DNA from: Lasiosphaeris hirsuta
Taxonomy: Eukaryota > Ascomycota > Sordariomycetes > Sordariales > Lasiosphaeriaceae
Length of the DNA: 64,000 bases
Direction: 5' to 3'
Assembly (NCBI GenBank): GCA_030549175.1
Contig: JAUKUA010000008.1
Location: 558,001-622,000, forward strand
Under the pieces are notes generated by a model. It was not told the origin of the DNA. It did no database searches and saw only the letters and a program-made list of their open reading frames with translations. Position numbers and translations under genes: made by a program. This document shows positions 33,901-47,097 of this stretch, one piece after another (the stretch's first letter is position 1; the number at the start of each line of letters is the position of its first letter).

Positions 33901-34373
33901 CTAGAGTCCAGCCTCGACAAAATCGAGGAGCAGCTTAGGTTGCTTGGGTTCAATAAGCCGCGCAACCTCTACGCCGTCTTTGTACAGCAAGAAGGTTGGT
34001 ATCTTGCGGACATCAAGCGATGTGGAAAGTGGCTTGAGATCATCCACATTTAGTTTGGCAAAGAAGATGCCTTTGTACTTCTCATCTTCCGATTGTCTTG
34101 TGCGCGTCCTGATCAGTACCTATCTACCGCGCGAGGTAACGCTACCTGATAATCAGTAGACTTACCTCTGGAAAATGGGGTTTGTTGCTCGGCAGTCAGG
34201 ACACCACTCGGCACCGATATCTACTATGGCGATTTTGTTGCTCTTGATAGCTTCTTCGAAGGCGGCGTCGCTAGAGTTAAAGAGCCAATGTTAGAAATGC
34301 AATTTAACCATTCCAAAAAGTTTTGAACAAAGGGAGGGATATGTATGTACTTTGGGATTGAATGCACTGTCAT
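33901..34373 (-). CDS. Thioredoxin, 107 aa, with WCPDC active site
   Basis: Exons 34373-34351, 34270-34166 and 34096-33901, with introns of 80 and 69 nt (GTACAT/TCTAG and GTAAGT/CAAG). The summed frame of 324 nt closes with TAG. The protein starts MTVHSIPNDAAFEEAIKSNK and has the thioredoxin core IAIVDIGAEWCPDCRATNPI, with active cysteines 31 and 34. The second half carries FFAKLNVDDLKPLSTSLDV followed by RKIPTFLLYKDG, including the cis-proline. Length and order match classical cytosolic thioredoxins. The dipeptide between the cysteines is Pro-Asp where classical thioredoxins have Gly-Pro; Pro-Asp is known from the TRP14/TXNDC17 branch. It should be a dithiol reductase, but redox potential and partners may differ. 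Confidence 0.85.
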
Positions 34374-37074
34374 TTTGGCGGCTGTTTCGTAGTTAACCGT
34401 TTTATGGAAAGGAGAAGGCCAATGGCCTTGTGGGGAGAGGCAGATTAAAGTATTTATGCCCTGACACCAATTGACTCGCGTGAATGGAGCAACCAGAGCC
34501 GGGATCGGAACCCACTCTCGCTGCAGGGTTATAAACGGCCCACATGTCGCACACATCGCTTAGGCTTTCTTGGCAACGGGACCCACAGAAGGATACATTC
34601 ACAAACCGCCCCGCGATTTGTTCAATCAGCCGATGAGATGTCAAATAACGCTGAACGGCATCTGATCTGTTGCACAGTGTATCAATAAAACCATGTTGCG
34701 ACCGGTAGTCTACATTTCTAAGAGAATATACTGCTATTTCTTTGCTGGCATTTGAAACACCTCTTTTGTATTATTCCCAACCTTGATAACACCTTCCATC
34801 CTACTGAGCACGTAACACGGCAAGAGGGCTCATCATTGTTAGGTGGTATTGCGCCATACGGGAATCCCCTAACTACCACTAGGTTAAGCTGAAGCATGGT
34901 TGACCCTATTTCCTTTACTTGTTGATAAGGTGGAAAGTTGGGCAAACATTGGATATTAAACCCCGAAGAAGCTCCGAGGCAAGGCGGCTTGTGAAAAACC
35001 ACCCAGACACCTAGGTTATGCTGTTGATTACGGTTTTCAAAAACTTTTGCCTATCAAGATCTTCACGGCTACTGCAGGAGGGGCAAGTATTGCACAACGT
35101 ACCAATGTGCTTCAACTCTTCAGCCGCTCGCAAACGAAGCGTCGAGAAATTAATATAACAGGACGACAACAAGTTGGGATAACTGCATTGGTGTTAGAGA
35201 ATAGTATGTGTAATTTCCTATGCGCGCAGATGCAAATGAAACGGTTATAGAGGGTTATAGCTTGGGAAAAAGCCGAAATTGTCCGGATTCTCCAAGTTTA
35301 AATTTCGCCTAGCACCGGTAGACTCTGGTTTACATCATTAATTTATATTTGGCTAGTTGCATTCGTAGTCTTAGAGGAAGACGGAGGTCTGACGGTGCAT
35401 ATTTCTCATATTCATGAAGATAGAAAGTAGAACTGGCCATTCTATAAGACTCGACAGATGAGCAGAGAATGCATTCATAAGTTAAAATAAACGACTGGGT
35501 CATTTGGATGCCATAGTATTTTATGCGCAGTAACCTCAAAACAACTAATGCACGTTGTTTAGCGCGAGGGAAGAATCGTTCTAAAGGACCATAGCCTCGT
35601 GAAGGATCTTGGGTAAAGTCACAAAATAGGCCGCTTCTTCAGTGTCACATTGAAGAAACGTTCGCTACTCAATACATTTTGTCTATCTTCATCTTGGATG
35701 TGCAAGTATTGCAAATTTTTACAGTGTCAGCGTGCGCCTGTTTCATGGATTGGAAAGTTGTCCCAAAACGTGGCTACCTCACCCTCAGCATCGACTGTGA
35801 GGCAAGAAAGTATATATCCAATCAATTAATGATCATGGCCAAGATACCGCGTATAGTTAAACAGCCGCCCAAGACCTATTACTCAGATCGGCCACTAATT
35901 ACCATGTGGTCGTCGCTGGTACCGTGTCGATATTAAGGCGCTGACGGAGAGCTACTTAGTTGAGGAATGGGTGAGAGTGTCAGGGGCTAACATCGTAAAG
36001 TCATCCAAATCATTTTTAGCAGAACCAACCACTGAGAGTGACTCAGCAGCTGGATTCGACTAAACTCCTCTTCCCTCGTTAAAATAAATACATCATACTT
36101 ACTCTTCTAGCGTGGGAGGGATAACTACTTATTATGGGAGTTAGTTATCTAGGAGCGCTCAGAAATTGCACTAAGAGAAGCCCCATCTACTCGTCTACTT
36201 AGGTTACAAATGGGTGATTCACAGGCCCTTTCGTAAGCGTATCGGTAGAAAACCACTTATCTTTAACGCTCAGAATTTACACTGCCACTTGAGACGCATT
36301 GGGTCAAATATAATCGGCCCAACCGGTCCTTATTTCTGCCTACATACGCCACATAAGCGGCACTTACACTTCAGGTAAAAGGCCTTCCCCACTTGGAGAT
36401 GATGTATATAAGAGCCAGCCTCTGCGCACGGGGCATAGGCGGATAAACTTCATCGGCGACAGGGTCGTCGACGTCTATGGACCTGACGAGAATGCACTCC
36501 AAAAGACGAGATGTTGGACTAGGTGTTTCTGTGGCGGGAAACCCTCCCCTGGTTAGAGATTTAAAAGCTCCATTCAAGACAGAAGAAGAACTTCGACGAC
36601 CACACTTTGAGCGCATTACAAGCGCCTTTACCACGGAGCCCTCTCTCTTTGATGGACTCTATCTATGAGCAAACCGACGACGAGTGGCAGACTGTTTACA
36701 AAGAGGCATTTGCTAAAGAAGAGCCTGATCAAGTTGTATGTTGAGTGGAATAAGTTCAGTGGGCTTCCAAGAAACTTTCTTGGCGCTTAGGAATGGTGTT
36801 AACAATCCTACGCTCGGAAGACGTTGTGCCGAGATGGCATGGCGCATGGCACAAGGGGAGGTCTCGCGGTGAGGGGGTGGATCTATCAACAATATGCATC
36901 TCGATGAGCCGCATTGCGTTTCTAGGAAGGACTAGCACGAGGGAAGGATTTATATGGGGGTGAATGATGGCTAGTTTAACACTTTGAAGAAGTAGCAGAG
37001 AAAGACATGGGAGTAATTGAACTTACCTATGTTCTATTAGCGGTTTTGTATCTGTGAATATGATGATATTTAGT
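34374..37074. other. Region without a confident gene
   Basis: A TATATAA stands at 36405 and open frames on both strands at 36371-36668 are coding-like, but no domain, partner exon or stable start was found. The 35600-35940 tract reads in pieces on the plus strand without a match. Composition moves to AT-rich and RIP-like toward 37 kb. Confidence 0.45.
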
Positions 37075-37395
37075 AGGTTTTTCGAATCATAGACCTCCCA
37101 GCTATCGTAGCTACTCTTTTGGAAGACTTAGACCTCGATGTTCTCCAGAGTCTAGCGTTAGTGGTGATAAGTGGTTGCGACCCCTACCCGTGAGTTATTG
37201 AAGGGAACCGTCGCTGTGAGAAGGCGTTAGCTTTTGAGCTAGCGAATCTGTGGCCGATGTAAGTACTAAGGACGTGAAGGAACCTTCATGGCGATAGTCA
37301 TCGTACCGCTTAAGCGGTAGAAACGAGGACTAACACCGGCCGTGGACTAACAAAGGATACCCAGCTTCACTTAGCTTATAGCCACGGAATTACAG
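37075..37395 (+). repeat. Fragment of a family-A-like LTR, little altered
   Basis: The blocks aatcatagacct, agtctagcgttagtggt, aagtactaaggacgtgaagg and accggccgtggactaac occur in the same order in the family A LTRs (for example around 40170-40470). This piece is more GC-rich than those copies, i.e. less affected by RIP. It is cut at about 37395, where a Pogo-type 3' end begins. Confidence 0.65.
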
Positions 37396-37690
37396 CTTGG
37401 AGGGCCACTTATTGTGTAAGAGGCATAGGATCTACTAAATTAGAAGGCTGTAGGTAAGTAGTTAGTTTAGGAAACACGACAAAATGGTAGTGGTGTAAGG
37501 GGGTCTCGTACGAAGATTCGGTGCTGTGGTGTGTGCGGCAAGCCTGGCCACAATGCACGCACGTGTAAGGAGGCTGCAGAATCGTCTGGTTCATCTGTTT
37601 CTGACTCAGTTATAGTTATTTCATAGTGTTGTGGTTGTGTAATTGAGGATGGATGTAGTGGGGTGGTGGAAAATGAGACACTCGCTTATA
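37396..37690 (+). mobile_element. 3' end of a Pogo/Fot1-like DNA transposon
   Basis: The plus strand encodes the transposase C-terminus: a basic stretch followed by the zinc knuckle CGVCGKPGHNARTC (C-x2-C-x4-H-x4-C), then a Ser-rich tail to a stop at 37625. After it comes a non-coding end finishing cgcttataacata. The same sequence occurs at 54225-54530 in a more mutated form. The rest of the transposase is absent. Confidence 0.7.
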
Positions 37691-38085
37691 ACATAGTTAT
37701 GCACATATGCAACTCAAGCTTCTTGTTAGGCGCTTTCGCAAAGCCTCAAACCCCAGCCCCCCGCTCCGACCATCCTCCTCTTCCATGCTGCAAATCGAAC
37801 AATCAGCGTGTCATTGCTACCTTATTTTCCATCCAGATCCGCTCTACACAGTACTGCAGCCCGGAAAACCTCTGCTAGGAAACCCAGGTTATCAGACACC
37901 CTGCTCAAGGAACAGGGTGGCGGAGGCTTTGGTACTGCGGTGCAGGGTCTGCTATGGAAGGCTCCACCCGATCGGTACGACTTCTGTCCTTCCATCTGCG
38001 GAACCACGTTTCGCTTCACTACATACTAACCGGCGGCTTTTTTGTCTAGTCATTATCTCATCCCTCCCTACCCGTAATACGGACC
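37691..38085. other. Unassigned spacer of normal composition
   Basis: Open frames exist on the plus strand but no domain was recognised. There is no sign of RIP in this stretch, unlike the DNA to its right. Confidence 0.4.
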
Positions 38086-39746
38086 GTGAACGAAGATACC
38101 GAAACGAGCGATGTTAGCCCTCGAGACATACCGGCTACGCGACCTCAATCTCCGTCGTTAAACATTGAATCGAAATCCGGAGCTACACTAGACATGACTC
38201 TGAAGAGCTCGGCCCCTACTGTTAACACGCGACAACTAGGTGGGTCACCGCAGATCGGTATGAAAAGTCGGCTAGTAGAGGAGGCAGTTAGGAAGCTCCG
38301 TGTCACACTGGTGGACTTACCTAAGGTCAACAGGGTGGATCACCTCCTTGACCTAGGCCCACTGTGATAGCCACAACGGTGGCCACATCGTAGCTCAACC
38401 TGTGGGACACGCACACACACACCACAATCGGGGCGTGACCAGGAACCCCTGGCCCGTACGCAGGTCAATAGATCCCCGGCCTAGGCCAGGATCTCGGAGA
38501 CCACTCACAAGTCGAGCTAGCCTACCATGAGGGCCTAGCTCGTAGGCTGTAGCGCCACTAGACCTCAGGTTCGGCACGAGCAGCTACATAACCTCAACAT
38601 CGTAGTCAGAAGCTACATTAGCTAGCTAAGAGACTTATATGATATTTCAGTAAGACTTTTAAGGACAGGTCTCCTAATTACCACGATGGTTCCAGTAGAC
38701 AACCTAAATCCCGACGTTCTCCGGAGTCTAGCCTCAGTAGTGACAAGTAGCTATAACTAAGCCTAACTAGATCCTAAGGAGTTATGAAAAGAACCGTCGT
38801 TATTCGACGTAAGTACCAAGGACGTGAAGGAACCCCCGTAGTCGTAGGTACTATACCATCGGAGTTAATACTAATACCGTCCGTAGACTATTAAAGGGAA
38901 GTTTAGTAACACTTAGTAGGAACATTAATTAGTAGGGTGTAAGAGATGGGTAGCTAAGGTCCCGGGCCGGTTAAGTGGCTAAGGAAGAATCTTCATATAT
39001 TGTAGTATCCTTATAAATTATACATAGCCTCCATAAAAGAGACGGAGGCCTTACAACGGATCTTCGAGAGGAAAAGCTCCCTAGTTCTTTTTAGAAACAG
39101 CCTAGAAAGATTATCAGTTAAACTTCAGTAAAGCTAAGGGGTAATATAATCTTATAAGCCCTTTTATTTCTTATTAACTTATAGTTACGAAGTATTATCT
39201 ACTATCTTTCTTATAATCGTTCCATTTTCCTATATCTACCTTCTCCTTTATAACTATTAGAACTTTAGGTTACGAAGATTATCTCTCTCACTTTGTGTAA
39301 AAGCTCTAAGTTAAACTAATACTATTACTGGCCTAGAGTAGACGGTTAAGTTGATCTAGATTATAACTTTATAGTTCGGTTACATAAGAGGTAACATACC
39401 TTATGATTGCTACACCCTAGTTTTGGTAATAAGCCTGTGTCACACTCTAAGACGAAAACTTTAATTAGAAGGAGATTGGCTATGTTATAAAATATAGTGA
39501 GGAGATAAGGTCACAGTCTAATAAGATAGACAGAAAGTTCAGAGTTAAAGAGCTACTTAACGAGATAAATAAACTCTAGAAGCGACGGGACAAAATGGAG
39601 GATGTTAAACAAAACCCCTAGAAAAGACTAAAGATTAGTAAGTACATTAATAAGAGTACTAAAGTTCTTACTTACTCTCTATTTACTAATAATATTGTAG
39701 TAAGCTTTGATCTTATTTATAGTACGCTCTCCTAAGCCACAATACG
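38086..39746 (+). pseudogene. Gag-like or unknown ORF split by a solo LTR (38086-38300 and 39445-39746)
   Basis: The ORF from 38086 (MNEDTETSDVSPRD...) reaches RLVEEAVRKL at the LTR border, and the same reading frame resumes after 39444 as a lysine- and glutamate-rich helical stretch (including RVKELLNEINKL) with only a few stops. Polar, charged sequence of this kind at the start of a retroelement suggests a gag protein, but no zinc knuckle is left to prove it. The part left of the LTR is unmutated, and the right part shows C-to-T/G-to-A decay. The right end is cut by the family A element. Confidence 0.5.
38301..39444 (+). repeat. Solo LTR, family B (1144 bp)
   Basis: It begins TGTCACACTGG and ends TGTCACA. 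It matches the copy at 50759-51901 over its whole length. The 5-bp flanks are CTCCG on the left and CTCTA on the right, equal except for one C-to-T and one G-to-A, as expected of a target duplication altered by RIP. No family B internal domain adjoins it. Confidence 0.75.
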
Positions 39747-41072
39747 TGTCACACTGGTAGGCTCACCTAGGTCAACAGGGTCACTGACCTCCTTGACCGA
39801 GCCACACCACCGGCACACACCACACACATATACAACCACCCATTGACCCACGAGTATCTATTATGGACCAGCGTGGAGAAGAGAACCATCACAAGAGAAT
39901 GGCCATAATATGGCTCAACCTCGGGACATACTCCCACGTGTGGCTAATGGCCTATTTAGCCGGCACATAGGTCAGCGGATTCTCCTAAGCGCCCACGGGC
40001 CGCGACGGAATACCTAGAACCACTTACAAGCCAAAGTAGCCGTACAACGGATCTCGCCTACGCTAAGTAACGTTATTAGACTTCAGATTTGTCATAGACA
40101 AGCCACTTAACCTCAACATCGTAATTAGGGCTTACATAGTCAGCTAAGATCTTACAGCTAGTCTTTCAAATCATAGACCTTCCCGCTATCGTTAGCATTC
40201 CTTTAGAAGACCTGGAACCCGACGTTCTCCGGAGTCTAGCTTTAGTAGTAGCAGGTAGTCGTGACTCCTATGTGTAAGTTATGAAGGAAACCGTTACTAT
40301 GACAGCCGACATAGGATCGACCTAACAACACTGTAACCAACGAAAGTACCAAGGACATAAAGGAACACCTGTAGCGATGGACACTATGTCGCTAGAGCTG
40401 TATAAATAAGTATTAATACCGGCCGTGGGTTAATGTGTGATGGGCCGGCTTCACTTGGCTTATAGCCGCTAATTTGTAAGGCGTGAGAGACGGGCGGCTA
40501 GAAAAGAGATTCGGGACCGACGGGCGGCTAGGAGGATCCTTTAGGTATTTTAGTACCCTTATATCTTGTACATAGCCTTCCATAAGTAAGATAGGTATGT
40601 TACGATGGATCCTCGAGAGGAAAAAGCTCCCTAGTTCTCTTTAGACAAACCTAGAAAGATTATTAGTTGAACTTTAGTAAAACTGAGGGGTAATATAACC
40701 TTATGAACCCTTCTGTTTCTCCTGACTTATAACTACGAAGTATTATATCTTATCTTTTGTTAGATCATTCTATCTCTCTTAACCTCCTTTTCCCTAGCTC
40801 TCTACTACTTTATATTACGATAGTTAACTCTTTTACTGTCCGTTTTAAAGCTTTAAATCGAACCTTGTACTTATTAACCTTGTGAAGATTAACTCCCTAA
40901 GTTCGTCGTGTAAAAGCTTTAAACTAGACTAATAGTAATTGTCGGGGTGATTTATTAAACGGTTAAGTTAAGAGTTAAGAAAAGGTTAAAGCTTTATAGT
41001 TTAAATCTTTTATCTAATATCTTACCTTATAGTTATTATACCTTAGACCTTCTTAGGCTAGCCTATGTCATA
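39747..41072 (+). repeat. 5' LTR of the family A chromovirus
   Basis: It runs from TGTCACACTGG to TGTCATA (an altered TGTCACA). Its length equals that of the 3' LTR, 1326 bp. It is unusually long for a fungal Ty3 element. Confidence 0.9.
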
Positions 41073-44000
41073 GATAATCTTTCTTCTCTACAAATAAATT
41101 CGTTACTTACTACACGTCATTTATAATAGCTAGTAACCCCTTATTATACTTAGTTACTATCTAGGGTAAGGAAATTAAACCTTCTCTCAGTACTGATCTT
41201 ATGATCTAAGAACCTTTCGAGATAGAAATTAAGACTATTAAAAGGTTTCTTATACTCTTATTAAGTACGTAGACTATCATAAAACTACCTTAATAGTTTA
41301 TAGACCTTTATAACTAAGTTACTAAAGCTTACAAAGAACTTTATTCTTTTATAGTTAATATATGTGAGGATAAGAAAAGGCTTGATTTACTTACTTTAAC
41401 ATTTATTACCCTTGTTACTAACTACTAGTCTATGATATAATATATCAAGACAAATTAATACGTCTTAAAAAGTATATGGTAGAAATTAGAAGCCTCTTAT
41501 ATTACCTTTAGTATCGAAGTCAATTAAAAATTAGCCTAATTTACTACCTAAATGGCCTAATACGAAAAATCTCTTAACCTTGTTATTACCTATACTAAAG
41601 TACTTTATAAGGAAATTACTAAGTAAAAGTAATAATAGACGTGATAAGTATAAGAATAGAAATCATGGGTTAGGGAATAAAACGCCGAGCTTGTTTAGGT
41701 TAAGGAATTTCTTCGTATTTAGGAAGAAAAGTAAATACGTTAAGACTATTATAACACGGAACTTAGCCACTAGTTTACTATAGCTTAAACTAACTTAATT
41801 TATTTATAGCCTTATAATAACTAGAAGTATCACAGACCTTAAAGGACTAAGAACTATTCGACTAGCTTAAGGCCTACTTTAATAACTTAGTTAAAGAAAC
41901 CCTTATATTAAGGTTAACCTAAGTAGGACCTTACGATAAGAAATAGATCATTTAGAAAGCTATGACCCGTTTATAGAAAACATCTTTTGTTATACCCTTA
42001 TAATAGACGTTACAACCGTTTAAAAAATTAACTTTTACACGGTACTTTGATCAAAGCGAAGACTTCCTCTTAGACCATAATCTCTAACGAAGGGCCACTT
42101 AAGAAATCTTAACACGAGCCCGGAGATAGGTCGATAATATATAGAACTTTGATACTAAAATAAGGAGTAGAAATACTAAAGGAAACTTACCTTCCTGTTA
42201 TATTAGGATAGAAACTGTACTACCTCCTAATAATGGTAATAATAACGACTCTAATAATAATTTATATCGTACGAGTCTACCTCCTAGTCCTCCTGGACTA
42301 CTAAGAGGCTTACTAAGGCTACTAGAACTCCTAGGACCTTAGGGTCTAGACTTTTAAAGCTTATTATTATAACCTTCGCTTAATCTCATAGTAACTCTTC
42401 TCGACCTTGTCTATATAAACTAAGATCTAATCTATAATAACATAAACGTGATCCGTAAATCCCGTAGTTAAGATATTACCGTAATTATAGTAAAACTTAA
42501 AAAATATAACGGTAAGAATAAAAGCGAGTTTAAGACATGGTAACATTTCCTTAAGAAGTATTTTAATGTTTATAAACGAAGTTTCCTTGACGACAAAGTA
42601 AAAATTAACTTTGTTAATCCTCTTACTAAAGGTACTATCCTCGAATAATATTAAAAGTATAAAACGTAGATCAAAAAGCTTTGCCTAGTAAATCAATGAA
42701 ATAACTATACTACCGCTATAGTCAAACACTTCTATAACCTAGTACGTAAAACTAAGGACTATAAGTGTATAAAGGCTCTGACTTATGATAGAGACGTAAA
42801 CGAGTATATAACGAAGTTCTAAGAACTTAATCATACCGTCAATCTCAACGGCTAGGTATTATAATCACTAGTTACAAATACCGTCTTAGAAGTTAAAATA
42901 AACCTAATCTATTTACATATAGAACATTTCTCTCCTAATAACATTAACTTCCTCGAAGTAGTCGTCACGGCCGGTTTAATTTATGAAGATAAAATAAAGA
43001 ACCGCGAAATTAATCGTAAGGCTAAGTAAGAAAAAGGAGAGTCTACTTCGAATAATAAAAAGTATTTGAAGAAAGATAATTATAAAGAGGAAAATAATAC
43101 CTCTAGCTCCCGTCCCGGTCTAATACCTATTAATAAGACTAAGAGGGGCCTAAAGAGAAAGTAATAGGACTAGGAGGTTAAGACCTTAGTACTTATCTAA
43201 ACGAAATATTAGTAAACCTACAAGGAAGCTACTACTGAGATAGACTTAGTTAATATTAATAAATATAAGATAAGTAAAGAACATTATCGTTATAGGTGTT
43301 AAGGTTATAATATCCTTGAGTATTATAGTAGGAAAACCGAAGATAGTAAAGATATTTCTAGACTACCTAAAAAGATCTTTGGAGCTAGGACTAATATAAA
43401 ACACAGAAGGAAGAACAATGACGAGAAATAAGAAGATATCTTACCCCGACTACTTAAAAAGGCTAAGGTCTTTATAATGATAGAAAAAGACTATCCTAAG
43501 CTTTTCCCTCGAATTATTAAACTATTTGATAGTAAGGATATATCAGATTTTTAAGCGGTATTCCGAACCCCACGGTATTAGAACCCGTACCTCGTTATAC
43601 CGTAACCTTTACTAAGAAGCGTGTCTGTTCCGAATTAAAAACCCCGGAGGAATCTTCTTTTCAAAAGGGTAAACGAAGCCATGAACTATATCATAGTAAT
43701 TATAAAATAGTTCCTATGACTATCGTTTACTACGGAACTAAGGAAATATCCATTTAAGTACTTCTTGATCTTAGAGCCTTAGGCCTGGTCATAAGTAAAG
43801 ACCTTGTTAAAAAATAAAACATCTCCTATGTAGTTAGGACGATGCTAAAACCTTTAGAAGCTTTTAATAGAACTATTAACCTTAAATCGAGTAAAAAGTA
43901 TACTAAGGAAATCGTCTTATGACACTAAGTAGAATATTTCTTCTATATCACATTTAAGATCTCTCTCCTTAACATAAAATATAATATTCTTTTGCCGTAC

Positions 44001-47000
44001 TAGTAGCTATAACAGTACTAGCTGAATTATCTATAAGATCTTAATATAACGAAAGTAACTTTTGTCTCAGACTATTGTTACTAAAACTACACTTCCTTTA
44101 TAATATTAGGAAACAAGAGCTTGATCACTAATGTTATTAAGTTCTATATTACAAAAATCTCCGTAAAATTTAAAATGTTTATACCTTTAGCGTTTTCTAA
44201 AGTAACTTAACGGCTTTTAGACTATTAGTTATAAGACTATGTAATTAATATTATCGGAGACGAAAAACTCCTATAGGGACTTCTTTATCCTATGTCACCC
44301 TTAGAAAAGAAAGCCTTCTATAAATAACTTAACTAAATATTTAAGAAAGGTAAGATATAGAAATTAAAATTATCCTATTCGTTACTTATCTTCTTTATAG
44401 ATAAGAAAGTATCAATAGAAAAAGCGGCCACTAGAGACCTAGAGAATATCTATCTTATAGTCGACTATTATAAGATTAACGAACAAACTGTAAAGAACTA
44501 TTACCTATTATCCCTAATCACCGAACTTCAAGATATCTTTACTGGATCTATTATCTTTATAAAGATAAATCTAAAGTCAGGCTTTAACTTGATCTAGATA
44601 AAAGAGAGACAAGAGTAAAAAATAACATTCCGAACTTATTATGGCCTCTTCGAGTTTAATATAATATCCTTCGGCTTTATTAATGTTTCTATTACCTTCT
44701 AAGATATAATAAATCATATCTTTCGACACCTTTTCATATATATAAGCTCTAAAGAAAAGTACGATAAAATTATCGTTAAAGTTCTTAAAAGGCTTCAAAA
44801 GTATAATCTCGCTATTAACCTCTCTAAGTATATATAAGATACTAAGAAACTAAAATATCTAAGTTATATCGTTAATACTAAAGGTATTATAATATTAAAG
44901 GATAAAGTTAAATATATCCTTTTATAGAAACAGCTGAAATCGGTAAAAGAAGTTTAGTAATTTAATAGATTCGTAAACTTCTATAGGTGTTATATTAGAA
45001 GCTACTTAGATATTACTAAACTACTTATTAACTTTACTAACTTAACTTAGAAATTCTAAACGTAGAATAATTAGATAAACATAATATGTAAAGTGTTAAA
45101 AAAGTCTTTACTAAAGCTCTTGTTCTAGTTTACTTTAACCTTAATAAACTACTCATTATCAAACTTAACACTTTAGATTACGTGTTAAGAGAGATAATAT
45201 AACAGAAGTAAGATAACGATAAGATATATCTTATAACGTTTTACTTAAGAAAGTTAATTTCTATAGAAATTAACTATAAGATCTATGATAAGGAACTCCT
45301 AGTGATAGCTAATTATTTCTAACACTAGAGACATTACCTTAAGGGTGTTAAATACCGTATCAAAGTCTTCTCGGACTATTATAATCTAAAATACTTCTAG
45401 ACCGTAAACGTTCTTAACCGTTACTAAGCCTAATAAGCTCAGTAACTTGTTACTTTTGACTTTATTATTAATTTCCGTCTTGGCATATAAAATACTAAGG
45501 CTAATACTTTCTCACAGTATAAAGAGTACCTTTCTAAAGGAGGGGATAAAAATTAGCTAATAACCTCAATTTTAAATAAGAAATATTTTTCCTATTTAGA
45601 AGCTTCTATATTTATACTTTTAAAAGCTTATCCTTATAATATTTTAATACTAAAATGGAACGAAGAATTCTTCAAGTAAATTAAAATTACTATTTCTATA
45701 GACGAAACGTATTAAAAAGCTTTAGTTTCCCTTGGAAAAGATATAACTAACGAAGATGGAGTTTTGTTTATAAAAAACCACATTTAGATCTCTGATAATA
45801 AGGAACTTAAGATTTAGATCATTCACTTTAAATATAATATTAAAGTAGTAGGCTATATAGGCATAGATAAGACCGTTAAACTTATTAGATAGTATATATA
45901 CTAACAAAACCTTAAGAAAGATATTACTAAGTTTGTATGTTCCTGTTATAAGTGTTAAAGTAATAAGACGTTACCTTTCTTTCGGACTGTTTTATTTTAT
46001 TAAGTTAAAATACTTCCCGTGGAAGCTTATTTTAATAGACTTCATAACGAACCTTCCTTTCTCTAACAGATATAGTTTTATCTAAGTCATTATTAATACC
46101 TTTATTAAAATAATATATTTTATCCCTTTAAAAGATGATATTAAGAAGATTAAAGACTTAATTTCTCTTTTTACCTATAAATATTAGAAATATCACGACA
46201 TGCCTACTGGTATTATTTTTAATCGGGATTTACGGTTTAACATAGGTCTTTGGCGTAACTTCCTTAAATACGTTAGAGTTAAACTAAGGATATTAACCTC
46301 GTTTTACCCCGAAATAGATAACTAGACTAAACGTCTTAATTAGTATATTGAGGCCTACCTTAGAGCCTTCGTTAACTATGAGATAAATAATTAGGATATC
46401 TTATTATCTACGGCTAAATTTACGTAAAATAACATTAAATCGACTTCTACTAGTAGCTCTCTCTTCTATATTAACTACGGTTACTATCTGGCCGTGAATA
46501 ACTTACTAGATGACGACAGTCTACGAGAACCTCTGTGAAACCCTCTAAGAATCTTAAGAACGGATAAAGAAGTATATAGATTAGAAGTAAACGAAAATAC
46601 CCTCCTTTAAAGAAAAGTAATTAGTAATATTTAACGTACGGAATATTAAGACTAAGAGACCTTCTAAAAAGCTAGACAGAAAGTTACTTAGTCCGTTTAA
46701 GATCTTTAAGGTAATATCTTTCATAACTATAAAACTCGAACTTCCGAAATATTAGAAGATTTATCTTACTTTCTATGTATCTCTTATTAAACCTTTCCGA
46801 ACCGACTCTTAGCCGATCTCTAACCTTATTCAGGTCCTAGAGTAAATAGGAGATGTTTATCCTAAGAAATTTATGGTAAAGAAAATCATAAACTTCCGTA
46901 TTAAGAAAGGAGTAGTAGAATATTACGTTAAATAGAAGAAATATCCCGATAAGAAAGACTAGACTTAGGAACTATATAAGTACTTCTTTAACATCTAGGA

Positions 47001-47097
47001 ACTTTAGGACTTCTATATCAAGTACCTACATAAGCCTAAGGACCTTAAGGTTATTAACCTAGAGATTTAGAACGAATCTACTTAGGAGGGAGGATGG

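Noticed and set aside
36371..36668. Small gene on either strand with a TATA motif at 36405
   Set aside because: Both strands are open, but neither shows a domain, signal or splice partner; evidence is too weak to choose.
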